A stretch of 17,422 nucleotides of DNA from Candidatus Egerieousia excrementavium (GTDB lineage: Bacteria; Bacteroidota; Bacteroidia; Bacteroidales; UBA932), in assembly GCA_017694275.1 (NCBI GenBank), contig JADINB010000144.1:1-17422 (forward strand), read 5' to 3'. Below are positions 8,142 through 15,848 of the stretch, piece by piece. The translations under genes were made by a program, and so were the position numbers. The notes under the pieces are model-generated. The model did no database searches. It was given only the letters and a program-made list of their open reading frames with translations, and had not been told where the DNA came from. The number at the start of each line of letters is the position of its first letter. Position 1 is the first letter of the stretch.

Positions 8142-8885
8142 ATGAAAGAGAGAGGCAGCAACAGTTTCATTTTAAACGGAGACGAACCGCTCATAGAGTT
8201 CAGGGGTGCAGATATTGCAAATGATACCAATCTGGTCCTGGGGAATGTCTCCTTCACGCTCGGGTGTGGAGAGTTTGCCTATCTTGTAGGCAAGGTTGGA
8301 AGCGGAAAGAGTTCCATCATCAAGACTATTATCGCAGAACTTCCTCTTGCTTCGGGCTTTGCAAGGGTAGGGGAGTTCAATCTGGCAAAGTTGAAGCGGA
8401 AGCAGATCCCTTTTTTAAGGCGTAAGATAGGGGTAGTATTCCAGGATTTCCAACTGCTGATGGACAGAAGTGCGGAACAGAACCTGCTGTTTGTCCTTGA
8501 GGCTACCGGGTGGAAAAACCGCAGGGAGATGAACGAAAAGGTGGAGCAGGTATTGCATATGGTCGGAATGGATACGAAGGCGCATAAAATGCCGCATCAG
8601 CTTTCCGGTGGGGAGCAGCAGCGCATAGCAATTGCACGGGCCCTGCTGAATGACCCGCAGCTGATTCTTGCAGACGAACCTACCGGAAATCTTGATCCTG
8701 ATACTGCAACGGAGATAATGGATCTCTTTACCAAAATTCACAGGGAACAGAGCCCGGCAGTAATTATGGTGACCCATAACAGAGACCTGGTCAAGAGGTA
8801 TCCGGCAAGGACAATGATCTGCGAAAACGAGACCCTCTCCGAACTGAATATGGAAATTGAAGTGGATTTCAGCGAAATATTCTAA
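8142..8885 (+). CDS. ftsE: Cell-division ABC transporter ATP-binding protein FtsE
   Basis: A 247-residue ABC ATPase. Motifs in order: Walker A GKVGSGKS (50-57), Q-loop Gln101, signature LSGGEQQ (154-160), Walker B LILADEP (174-180) and switch His212 in MVTHNR. The arrangement and the LSGGEQQRIAIARAL/ADEPTGNLDP wording place it in the FtsE/LolD/MacB group. FtsE partners the membrane protein FtsX and, in studied bacteria, transmits ATP hydrolysis to periplasmic peptidoglycan hydrolases at the septum. No ftsX follows; the next genes are nth and xerD. LolD-type lipoprotein export ATPase is the alternative, but FtsE is the better guess. It is first in a rightward operon, 15 nt ahead of nth. Confidence 0.8.
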   Translation: MKERGSNSFILNGDEPLIEFRGADIANDTNLVLGNVSFTLGCGEFAYLVGKVGSGKSSIIKTIIAELPLASGFARVGEFNLAKLKRKQIPFLRRKIGVVFQDFQLLMDRSAEQNLLFVLEATGWKNRREMNEKVEQVLHMVGMDTKAHKMPHQLSGGEQQRIAIARALLNDPQLILADEPTGNLDPDTATEIMDLFTKIHREQSPAVIMVTHNRDLVKRYPARTMICENETLSELNMEIEVDFSEIF

Positions 8886-8900
8886 ATAATCAGAATCAAA

Positions 8901-9527
8901 GTGAACAGAAATGCCGGAAAAATACTGTCATGGTTCAGGGCAAACATGGCGGGAGCAAAAAGCGAGTTGAATTTCAAGAACCCGTATGAACTGACAGTGG
9001 CCGTCATTCTCTCTGCCCAATGTACGGACAAACGGGTCAATATGGTGACTCCGGCCTTTTTCAGGCAATATCCCGATGTCTATTCTCTTGCCGCGGCGCG
9101 TATGGAAGACGTACTGGAACTTGTAAAGTCCATATCGTTTCCGAACAACAAGGCTGCGCATCTTCTTGGCATGGCAAAAATGGTGGTGGAGGAGTTTGGC
9201 GGTGAGATTCCCTCCGAAGTCTCCCAACTTGAACGGCTTCCCGGAGTCGGGCGCAAGACGGCCAACGTAGTGGCCTCTGTCGTTTACGGCGCTCCTGTGA
9301 TAGCGGTTGATACACATGTTTTCAGGGTTGCCCACAGGCTGGGCTTTTCAGATGGGAAGACCCCGCTTGAAGTCGAGGAGGATCTTAACGGCATAATTCC
9401 TCTGGAAGAGCGAGCGGAAGCGCACCACTGGCTGATTTTGCACGGCCGGTATGTATGTACCGCCCGCAAGCCCAAATGCGATGAATGCGGTGTCGCAGGG
9501 TTTTGCCCCTCAAAAAAAATGATGTGA
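8901..9527 (+). CDS. nth: Endonuclease III (DNA glycosylase/AP lyase)
   Basis: A 208-residue base-excision-repair enzyme that removes oxidised pyrimidines and nicks abasic sites. The helix-hairpin-helix LPGVGRKTANV (113-123) carries catalytic Lys119. VDTHVFRVAHR contains catalytic Asp137. Cys186-x6-Cys193-x2-Cys196-x5-Cys202 is the canonical [4Fe-4S] loop. The start is GTG at 8901; starting at the next internal ATG would lose the N-terminal helix that aligns with characterised Nth proteins. It lies 15 nt after ftsE and 2 nt before the start of xerD, so the three genes form one transcript. Confidence 0.97.
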   Translation: MNRNAGKILSWFRANMAGAKSELNFKNPYELTVAVILSAQCTDKRVNMVTPAFFRQYPDVYSLAAARMEDVLELVKSISFPNNKAAHLLGMAKMVVEEFGGEIPSEVSQLERLPGVGRKTANVVASVVYGAPVIAVDTHVFRVAHRLGFSDGKTPLEVEEDLNGIIPLEERAEAHHWLILHGRYVCTARKPKCDECGVAGFCPSKKMM

Positions 9528-9529
9528 GG

Positions 9530-10492
9530 ATGGAAGGGTATGCAGAGTCGCTCGATAATTTTTCAACCTTCATGAGGCTGGAAAGAGCTCTTTCTGAAAA
9601 CACCATAGCAGCATACTGTAGCGACCTGAAGTCCTTTTTCAGTTTCATGGCCTCTCCTGCGGAGTATGGTTCTCCCCTTCCTCCGCTGCAATATCCTTCT
9701 CTGGCAGATGAGAGGTATCTCTCGGCTTTTCTCGACATTGAATTTCACAAGGGGCTTTCAAAGCGCAGCCAGGCCCGTCAGATAAGTTCTATAAAGGCAT
9801 TTTACAGATATGTCGAAAGCAGTCGGAACCCATGCGACAGAATAGAGACGCCCAAACTTAGCCGTTATCTTCCGACAGTACTCTCTGTAGAGGAGATTCT
9901 GTCCATCTTCGATTCCATAGACCTTTCAACCTATGAGGGGGTACGGAACAGGGCCATCCTTGAAATGCTCTATTCATGCGGTTTGCGTGTAAGCGAACTG
10001 GTGAATCTCCGTTTGTCAGACCTTTTCTTCAAGGATGCTTTTGTCAGGGTTGTAGGCAAGGGTGACAAGCAACGGCTCGTTCCGGTCTACGACAAGGCTA
10101 TTGAGGCCGTTGGCAACTACATCTCTGCAAGATGGGAGTTGGTTTGCCGTTATATGGGACGGGGCATGAAACCGGAAGACAAACAGACGCTCTTTCTTAA
10201 CAGACGCGGCAGAAAACTTACCCGAGAGATGGTGTTTGTCATAGTGCGACGGCAGGCCGAAGCGGCGGGAATTACAAAGAAAATCTCTCCGCATACTTTC
10301 AGGCACTCTTTTGCAACCCATCTGGTGGAAAACGGGGCCGATCTTCGGGTGGTGCAGGATATGCTTGGCCATTCAAGCATTCTTACAACGGAAATATATA
10401 CGCATGTAAGCAGCAAGACCTGGCAGAGGAATATACTTGATCATCATCCTCTTAATGCAAGGATGCAAAAGGAGCGGGACAGCAATGGCTGA
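9530..10492 (+). CDS. xerD: Tyrosine recombinase XerD (XerC/D family)
   Basis: A 320-residue site-specific recombinase. Residues 1-100 form the SAM-like core-binding domain, and the catalytic domain holds Arg153 (CGLRVSEL), Lys177 (GKGDKQR), His255-x2-Arg258 (PHTFRHSFATH), His281 (LGHSS) and nucleophile Tyr290 (TEIYTHV). XerC/XerD resolve chromosome dimers at dif during division. I chose the ATG two bases after the nth stop. A longer frame from 9485 lies inside nth and adds non-homologous residues. The stable operon setting with housekeeping genes, and the lack of flanking repeats, argue against a mobile-element integrase. XerC rather than XerD cannot be strictly excluded. Confidence 0.9.
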   Translation: MEGYAESLDNFSTFMRLERALSENTIAAYCSDLKSFFSFMASPAEYGSPLPPLQYPSLADERYLSAFLDIEFHKGLSKRSQARQISSIKAFYRYVESSRNPCDRIETPKLSRYLPTVLSVEEILSIFDSIDLSTYEGVRNRAILEMLYSCGLRVSELVNLRLSDLFFKDAFVRVVGKGDKQRLVPVYDKAIEAVGNYISARWELVCRYMGRGMKPEDKQTLFLNRRGRKLTREMVFVIVRRQAEAAGITKKISPHTFRHSFATHLVENGADLRVVQDMLGHSSILTTEIYTHVSSKTWQRNILDHHPLNARMQKERDSNG

Positions 10493-10512
10493 CTGCGGAT
10501 GGCAGCGCGGCG

Positions 10513-10542
10513 TTTTGCAGTATATATAATTATAATGCAAAA
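10513..10542. terminator. Candidate hairpin between convergent xerD and guaA
   Basis: TTTTGCA (10513-10519) and TGCAAAA (10536-10542) form a 7-bp stem, extended inward past one mismatch by TATA/TATA around a TATAAT loop. It fills the 53-nt gap between two convergent genes, where a bidirectional terminator is expected. The stem is AT-rich and no long U-run follows on either strand, so support is modest. Confidence 0.4.
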
Positions 10543-10545
10543 GTG

Positions 10546-12150
10546 TTATTCCCACTCGATAGTAGCGGGCGGCTTCGACGAAATATCATACACAACCCTG
10601 TTTACTCCCTTGACCTTGTTGATGATTTCATTTGATACCTTGGCCAGAAAGTCGTATGGCAGGTGAACCCAGTCGGCTGTCATGCCATCGTTGGAGGTGA
10701 CGGCCCTCAGGGCTATGGTATACTCGTATGTTCTTTCATCTCCCATGACACCTACACTCTTTATTGGCAGCAGGATGGTGCCGGCTTGCCATACTGCATC
10801 ATACAGGGCTATTTTCTCTCCTTTTTCCCTCTTGCTTGCAAGGGCTGCGGCAAAACCGTTTGATGCAGCCGGCAGGTCTGTCATATAGGCATTGAGATTG
10901 TCTATGTAGATTTTGTCAGCCTCTTTGAGTATTGCCAGTTTTTCGCGGGTTACCTCTCCGAGTATTCTGATTCCCAGACCAGGTCCGGGAAAAGGATGTC
11001 TTGCCACAAGTTCTCTTTTAATGCCCAATGCTATGCCTACCCTGCGCACCTCGTCCTTGAACAGCGAACGCAGCGGTTCTACAACTTTCAATGCCATCTC
11101 CTTGGGCAGCCCCCCCACGTTGTGGTGCGATTTTATAGTGGCAGAAGGCCCCTTTACCGAGCAGCTCTCTATTACGTCGGGATAGATTGTGCCTTGTGCC
11201 AGCCATTTGGCATTCTTTACCTTCTTTGCCTGCGAGTCGAACACCTCTATGAAGGTTTTGCCGATGGCCTTTCTCTTGCCTTCAGGGTCTGATATGCCGG
11301 CAAGAGCTTTCAGGAACAGTTCCGAGGCATCCACTCCGGTTACGTTCAATCCCATGTCTCTGTAAGAGGCAAGCACGTTGCCGAACTCATCTTTCCTGAG
11401 CAGCCCGTTGTCTACAAATATGCAGTGGAGGTTTTTCCCTATTGCCTTGTTGAGCAGGACGGCTGCAACTGTAGAGTCTACGCCTCCGCTCAGGCCGAGA
11501 ATAACGCTGTCGTCTCCCAGTTTCTCTTTAAGTTCTGCAACAGTGCTTTCGATAAAGGAGTCTGGTGTCCATTCTCCATGACATCCGCATACAGAAAAGA
11601 GGAAATTCCTTATCATTTCCCCGCCCATCTCAGAGTGGAATACTTCAGGGTGGAACTGGAAGGCGAATGTGTTCTCTCCCTTGATCTTATATGCCGCATA
11701 TTTTACGTCTGACGTAGAGGCTATCAGTTCTGCTCCCTGCGGAAGCCTGTTTATGGAGTCTCCGTGGCTCATCCATACCTGTGACCTGGCCGGGACGTTC
11801 TTGAATATCGGCTCTCCGCTCTCCTTGATTTCCAGCATGGCCCGGCCATATTCCCGTGTGGAGGAGGCATTGACTTCGCCTCCATAATGATGCGCAATAT
11901 ATTGGGCCCCATAACAGATGGCCAGCAGTGGGAATCTGCCCTTTATTTGCGAGAGATCTATCTGCGGCGCCTGCGCATCCCTTACTGAATATGGGCTTCC
12001 GCTCAGAATGACACCTTTTACGGTTTCATCGAGTTCCGGAACATTGTTGAACGGGTGGATTTCGCAGTATACGTTGAATTCCCTGACTCTTCTGCCGATA
12101 ATCTGGGTGAACTGCGAACCGAAATCTAGAATTACAATTTTTTCTGTCAT
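10546..12150 (-). CDS. guaA: GMP synthase (glutamine-hydrolysing)
   Basis: Converts XMP to GMP with glutamine as nitrogen donor. The N-terminal class I glutamine amidotransferase domain shows ILDFGSQFTQ (7-16), nucleophile Cys79 in ICYGAQ, and FQFHPEV with His168/Glu170. The ATP-pyrophosphatase domain has the P-loop LSGGVDS (220-226). The C-terminal dimerisation domain has FPGPGLGIRILGE (387-399) and ends in SKPPATIEWE, the conserved terminus. The length of 534 is above the usual 505-525. Between EADKIYIDNL (410-419) and LYDAVWQAG (449-457) there are about 27 residues (421-447, Ala/Lys rich) absent from the homologues I remember. The gene is single, converging on xerD and diverging from typA. 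Confidence 0.98.
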   Translation of the reverse strand: MTEKIVILDFGSQFTQIIGRRVREFNVYCEIHPFNNVPELDETVKGVILSGSPYSVRDAQAPQIDLSQIKGRFPLLAICYGAQYIAHHYGGEVNASSTREYGRAMLEIKESGEPIFKNVPARSQVWMSHGDSINRLPQGAELIASTSDVKYAAYKIKGENTFAFQFHPEVFHSEMGGEMIRNFLFSVCGCHGEWTPDSFIESTVAELKEKLGDDSVILGLSGGVDSTVAAVLLNKAIGKNLHCIFVDNGLLRKDEFGNVLASYRDMGLNVTGVDASELFLKALAGISDPEGKRKAIGKTFIEVFDSQAKKVKNAKWLAQGTIYPDVIESCSVKGPSATIKSHHNVGGLPKEMALKVVEPLRSLFKDEVRRVGIALGIKRELVARHPFPGPGLGIRILGEVTREKLAILKEADKIYIDNLNAYMTDLPAASNGFAAALASKREKGEKIALYDAVWQAGTILLPIKSVGVMGDERTYEYTIALRAVTSNDGMTADWVHLPYDFLAKVSNEIINKVKGVNRVVYDISSKPPATIEWE

Positions 12151-12206
12151 GCCTGCTTAAGTGTTAACATGGGTGTTCTGTAAAGAACAAGACGAAAAAC
12201 AGGCAA

Positions 12207-12214
12207 CAAAAGTA
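12207..12214 (-). promoter_or_regulatory. Candidate -7 box of guaA
   Basis: Read leftward this is TACTTTTG, a TAnnTTTG match, with predicted start near 12200 and a leader of about 50 nt before the guaA ATG. No TTG lies at the -33 spacing. It mirrors the typA box at 12236-12243 exactly (CAAAAGTA/TACTTTTG). Confidence 0.55.
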
Positions 12215-12235
12215 CGACAAAAAAATAATTATTTA

Positions 12236-12243
12236 TACTTTTG
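12236..12243 (+). promoter_or_regulatory. Candidate -7 box of typA
   Basis: TACTTTTG matches TAnnTTTG. It ends only 10 nt before the typA ATG, so the transcript would have almost no leader. No other TAnnTTTG is seen upstream on this strand in the gap. The -33 box is not recognisable. Confidence 0.5.
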
Positions 12244-12253
12244 CAGCCGAATT

Positions 12254-14053
12254 ATGCAAAATATTAGAAACATAGCTATTATAGCCCATGTCGACCATGG
12301 AAAGACTACGCTGGTCGACAGAATGATACAGTACGCAAAACTGATGCGTAATGCTGACAAGTTGGGCGAACTCATTCTGGACAACAACGATCTGGAAAGA
12401 GAAAGAGGCATTACAATTCTTGCAAAGAATGTAAGCGTCACTTACAAAGGTTGCAAGATCAATATTATCGATACCCCCGGCCATGCCGATTTCGGAGGCG
12501 AGGTAGAGAGGGTGCTGAATATGGCTGATGGAGTGCTTCTGCTGGTAGATGCCTTTGAGGGAACAATGCCGCAGACACGTTTCGTGCTCCAGAAAGCCAT
12601 AGAGATGGGCAAGAAACCCGTAGTGGTTATAAACAAGGTGGACAAGCTGAACTGCAGGCCCGACGAGGTTAACGAACAGGTCTTCGATCTTATGTTCTCC
12701 CTTGACGCTACCGAGGAACAGCTGGATTTTGCAACGGTTTACGGCAGTGCAAAGCAGGGCTGGATGTCTGAAGACTGGAGGAAACCTGCAGCAGACATAA
12801 CTCCGTTGCTCGATACCATTTTGAAGGAAATTCCGGCTCCGGAGCATGAGCAGGGTACATGCCAGATGCTTGTTTCGTCACTGGAATATTCTCCCTATGT
12901 TGGCAGAATTGCTGTCGGCAGGGTAAAAAGGGGCGTGCTCAAGGCCGGGCAGAATATTACATTGTGCAAGCGTGACGGAACATTCGAGAAATCCAAAATA
13001 AAGGAACTCATGGTTTTCGACGGCCTTGGCAAAACAAAGGTGGAGAGTGTGGAGAGCGGAGACATTTGTGCGGTTGTCGGGGTTGAGGGGTTTGAAATAG
13101 GAGATACCATAGCAGATTTCGAGAATCCGGAGGCGCTTCCTCCAATATCGGTGGACGAGCCTACCATGAGCATGCTTTTCAGGATAAACGACTCCCCGTT
13201 TTTTGGACGAGAAGGCAAATATGTTACTTCCAGGCATTTGAAGGAAAGATTGGAGAAGGAGCTGGAGAAAAATCTTGCACTCAAGGTAAAAGAGGGTGCG
13301 ACAGCGGATTCTTTCGTGGTTTCCGGAAGAGGTGTCCTGCACCTTTCGGTACTTATAGAGACAATGCGCAGGGAGGGATTTGAACTGCAGGTCGGGCAAC
13401 CCAAGGTGATAGACAAGAATATGAACGGTGTAAGGTGCGAGCCAGTCGAGCATCTTACCGTTGACGTTCCTTCCGAAATGGCCGGAAAGGTCATTGAAAT
13501 AACGACCCGCAGAAAAGGAGCGCTTCTGCACATGGAGCCGAGAGAGGAAAGGACTCATCTTGATTTTGACATTCCTGCAAGGGGAATAATCGGCCTGAGG
13601 AGCAATTTGCTTACGGCAACGCAGGGCGAAGCCATAATAGCCCACAGGTTCAAGGGATATGAACCGTATAAGGGTGAAATAGAGATGAGGACAAACGGTT
13701 CGCTGGTTGCAATCGAAACCGGTACGGCAGTTGCCTATGCTATGGACAAGCTTCAGGACCGCGGAAGGTTTATAATATCGCCTGGAGAGGAAATATATGC
13801 AGGAGAGGTGGTCGGAGAGCATACGAGGGCCGGAGATTTGAACGTGAACATCTGCAAAACAAAGAAACTCACCAATGTGCGTGCCGCCGGCAGTGACGAG
13901 AAGGTTATGCTTCCCCCTCCATTGCAGTTTTCATTGGAAGAGATGCTGGAATATATCCAGGAAGACGAACTTGTTGAGGTGACTCCGAAGTCTGTCAGGA
14001 TAAGAAAAATCTATCTCGACGAAACCGAAAGAAAAAGGAGAAAAAACAGTTAA
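12254..14053 (+). CDS. typA: Translational GTPase TypA/BipA
   Basis: A 599-residue ribosome-associated GTPase of the elongation factor family, linked to 50S subunit assembly and stress or low-temperature growth in studied bacteria. G-domain motifs: G1 AHVDHGKT (11-18), switch I RERGIT (49-54), G3 DTPGHADF (73-80) and G4 NKVD (127-130). EF-G-like domains III and V follow, and the BipA-specific C-terminal domain includes RGIIGLRSNLLTATQGEA and the lysine-rich C-terminus. I chose the ATG at 12254. The frame continues upstream to 12161, but those codons run through the promoter region and do not resemble TypA. The gene is monocistronic; the next operon has its own promoter just after the stop. 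Confidence 0.97.
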   Translation: MQNIRNIAIIAHVDHGKTTLVDRMIQYAKLMRNADKLGELILDNNDLERERGITILAKNVSVTYKGCKINIIDTPGHADFGGEVERVLNMADGVLLLVDAFEGTMPQTRFVLQKAIEMGKKPVVVINKVDKLNCRPDEVNEQVFDLMFSLDATEEQLDFATVYGSAKQGWMSEDWRKPAADITPLLDTILKEIPAPEHEQGTCQMLVSSLEYSPYVGRIAVGRVKRGVLKAGQNITLCKRDGTFEKSKIKELMVFDGLGKTKVESVESGDICAVVGVEGFEIGDTIADFENPEALPPISVDEPTMSMLFRINDSPFFGREGKYVTSRHLKERLEKELEKNLALKVKEGATADSFVVSGRGVLHLSVLIETMRREGFELQVGQPKVIDKNMNGVRCEPVEHLTVDVPSEMAGKVIEITTRRKGALLHMEPREERTHLDFDIPARGIIGLRSNLLTATQGEAIIAHRFKGYEPYKGEIEMRTNGSLVAIETGTAVAYAMDKLQDRGRFIISPGEEIYAGEVVGEHTRAGDLNVNICKTKKLTNVRAAGSDEKVMLPPPLQFSLEEMLEYIQEDELVEVTPKSVRIRKIYLDETERKRRKNS

Positions 14054-14060
14054 GCCAAAA

Positions 14061-14091
14061 TTTGATTTTTGTCCAATATTGACTATCTTTG
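14061..14091 (+). promoter_or_regulatory. Consensus promoter of the yceD-rpmF-plsX-fabH operon
   Basis: TTTG (14061-14064), 19 nt, TATCTTTG (14084-14091), a full match to the Bacteroidota housekeeping promoter. The expected start is near 14098, giving a leader of about 27 nt. It begins 7 nt after the typA stop codon. Confidence 0.8.
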
Positions 14092-14124
14092 CACGCTCTA
14101 TCGGTTTTTTAACGGATAAAGACT

Positions 14125-14667
14125 ATGCATCAGGCTCAAAATAACGGGTTTATAATAGGAGTCAAGGGGCTGTCGCAAGGCCGGCACACATTCAGATTCC
14201 ATGTAGACAAGACTCTTTTCGAGAGTTTTGGAAACAGCCAGATACTTGATGCCGACATAGACGTTACGATAGAGCTGGACAAAGAGGGGAGGAGAATGCT
14301 TCTTACGGATTGTTCGAAAGGGTATGTGGTTGTAGAGTGCGACAGATGTCTGGATGAACTCAGGCTGCCGGTTTCCTTGAAGACAGACGTTGAGGTTATT
14401 TTTGCGGAGCAGGGTGCAGCGGAAGAGAGCGATGAATATCTGGTCGTGGATCCGTCTGACGGTGAATTGGATGTAACGCAGTTCGTTTATGACTACATCT
14501 GCATCAACCTCCCGCTGAGAAAGGTCCACGAAGAGGGTAAATGCAACAGGCAGATGCTCGAAAAGCTGCAGCAGGCAAGCCAGGCTGGCGAGGGAAATTC
14601 GCGGACAAATGAGAATTCTCCCTTTAAGGATTTGGAGAGATTATTGAATAGTGAGAATAACAATTAA
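14125..14667 (+). CDS. YceD/DUF177 family protein
   Basis: A 180-residue protein of the YceD (DUF177) family, recognised from the central ECDRCLDEL (71-79), which holds the paired cysteines Cys72/Cys75, from an acidic second half, and from its fixed place directly before rpmF. The family is linked to 23S rRNA/ribosome accumulation, but the bacterial mechanism is not settled. The first ATG after the consensus promoter is used. It lies 13 nt ahead of rpmF and is the first gene of a classical ribosomal-protein/lipid operon. Confidence 0.9.
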   Translation: MHQAQNNGFIIGVKGLSQGRHTFRFHVDKTLFESFGNSQILDADIDVTIELDKEGRRMLLTDCSKGYVVVECDRCLDELRLPVSLKTDVEVIFAEQGAAEESDEYLVVDPSDGELDVTQFVYDYICINLPLRKVHEEGKCNRQMLEKLQQASQAGEGNSRTNENSPFKDLERLLNSENNN

Positions 14668-14680
14668 AAAATAACAGAAG

Positions 14681-14866
14681 ATGGCACATCCGAAGCATAA
14701 ACTTTCAAAGCAGCGCAGAAACAAGCGCAGAACACATGACAAGGCAGTAGTTCCCACATTGGCAACATGTTCCAACTGCGGAGCGGCGGTGATGTATCAC
14801 CATGTCTGCCCTGAGTGCGGTTACTATCGCGGTCGCCTTATTATAGACAAGAGCAACAACGCCTGA
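14681..14866 (+). CDS. rpmF: 50S ribosomal protein L32
   Basis: A 61-residue basic protein beginning MAHPKHKLSKQRRNKRR, the usual L32 N-terminus. It carries two CxxC pairs (CSNC at 30-33 and CPEC at 43-46), so this is the zinc-ribbon form. Its stop codon overlaps the plsX start by one base (TGATG), indicating coupled translation. Order yceD-rpmF-plsX is widely conserved in bacteria. Confidence 0.98.
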   Translation: MAHPKHKLSKQRRNKRRTHDKAVVPTLATCSNCGAAVMYHHVCPECGYYRGRLIIDKSNNA

Positions 14867-15831
14867 TGATAAGGCTCGGGGTCGATGCGATGGGCGGGGA
14901 TTTTGCCCCCGGGAATGTAATACTTGGGGCAATAGATGCTTTGTCCTGCATGGATTCCGAAACAGAGCTTGTTCTGATAGGAGACAGCAGGTGTATTACC
15001 GAAGTTTGCCGCCATTATGGCGTTGACTCCGGTAATTTTGTTATTGTAAACGCTTCTCAGAAAATTGAAATGGGAGAACGCCCTGTCGAGGCCTATGAAA
15101 GAAAGAAGGATTCGAGCATAAACATAGGGTTCCGCTCTCTGGCAGAAGGCAGACTGGATGCTTTTGCGAGCGCCGGCAATACCGGGGCGATGCTGGTAGG
15201 CTCTGTCAGAACATTGGGGCTGCTCCCGGGAATTATAAGACCATGCATATCTGCATTGGTCCCGCTTTTTAACGGGCAGAATATGCTTATTCTCGATGTG
15301 GGGCTCAATACGGATGCAAGGCCTGAGATGCTTTGCCAGTTCGCGGTTCTGGGTTCTTTGTATGCAAAGACGGTTATGGGGATTGCAAGACCGAGAGTGG
15401 CGCTTCTCAACATTGGTGCAGAGCCGGGGAAAGGAGACTCTACGACAGCCGGTGCATACAGAATGCTGGAAAAGGGAGGCGGAGACTTTGACTTTGTGGG
15501 AAACATGGAGGCTAACGCTCTGTTCAACGGTGGAATGGCAGACGTACTGGTTACCGAAGGATTTGTGGGAAATATCTGCCTGAAGCAGACCGAAGGCATG
15601 TATGAGCTTATTGCAAGACTTGGCGTGGCCCATCCGTTCTTCAAGAGATTTAATTACGAGTATTACGGCGGGACTCCTGTTTTGGGCATAACGGCTCCCG
15701 TCATTATAGGACATGGTGTATCAACTCCTGTCGCAATAAAAAACATGATACTGGAAGCGGAGAAGGTTGTGAGATGCAACCTTGTTTCCAGATTGAAGGA
15801 TGCCCTTGCAATTGAAAACAAAGGTGTGTAA
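14866..15831 (+). CDS. plsX: Phosphate acyltransferase PlsX
   Basis: Makes acyl-phosphate from acyl-ACP, the acyl donor for PlsY in phospholipid synthesis; a peripheral membrane enzyme. The 321 residues begin IRLGVDAMGGDFAPG, the PlsX hallmark, with further conserved blocks SAGNTGAML, LNIGAEPGKG, NMEANALFNG and VTEGFVGNICLK. I chose the ATG overlapping the rpmF stop; the upstream in-frame ATG at 14815 lies inside rpmF and adds 17 unrelated residues. It is followed after 17 nt by fabH, so initiation of fatty acid synthesis and of phospholipid synthesis are co-expressed. Confidence 0.97.
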   Translation: MIRLGVDAMGGDFAPGNVILGAIDALSCMDSETELVLIGDSRCITEVCRHYGVDSGNFVIVNASQKIEMGERPVEAYERKKDSSINIGFRSLAEGRLDAFASAGNTGAMLVGSVRTLGLLPGIIRPCISALVPLFNGQNMLILDVGLNTDARPEMLCQFAVLGSLYAKTVMGIARPRVALLNIGAEPGKGDSTTAGAYRMLEKGGGDFDFVGNMEANALFNGGMADVLVTEGFVGNICLKQTEGMYELIARLGVAHPFFKRFNYEYYGGTPVLGITAPVIIGHGVSTPVAIKNMILEAEKVVRCNLVSRLKDALAIENKGV

Positions 15832-15848
15832 TTTCTATTTTATCTGAT

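Noticed and set aside
8053..8142. Upstream extension of the TPR gene to 8142
   Set aside because: It would cover the whole divergent promoter region, overlap the ftsE start and bury the signal peptide behind 30 residues.
9530..10492. Tyrosine recombinase read as a mobile-element integrase
   Set aside because: It is in a tight operon with ftsE and nth, has XerD length and motifs, and has no adjacent att repeats or cargo.
12161..12253. Upstream extension of typA by 31 codons
   Set aside because: Runs through the divergent promoter region and does not match the TypA N-terminus, which starts at MQNIRNIAIIAHVDHGKT.
12878..13822. A 314-codon open frame on the minus strand, opposite typA
   Set aside because: It lies entirely antisense to the clearly conserved typA, has no promoter and no recognisable motif. 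Long antisense frames here follow from the codon use of the real gene.
14092..14124. Hairpin between typA and yceD (TATC...GATA)
   Set aside because: Only four base pairs followed by mismatches; too weak to call a terminator or attenuator.
14824..15714. A 296-codon minus-strand frame opposite plsX, and a shorter one at 15093-15644
   Set aside because: Antisense to plsX; the translations are low in recognisable domain features and rich in Cys/His/Arg/Ser, as expected from a shadow frame.
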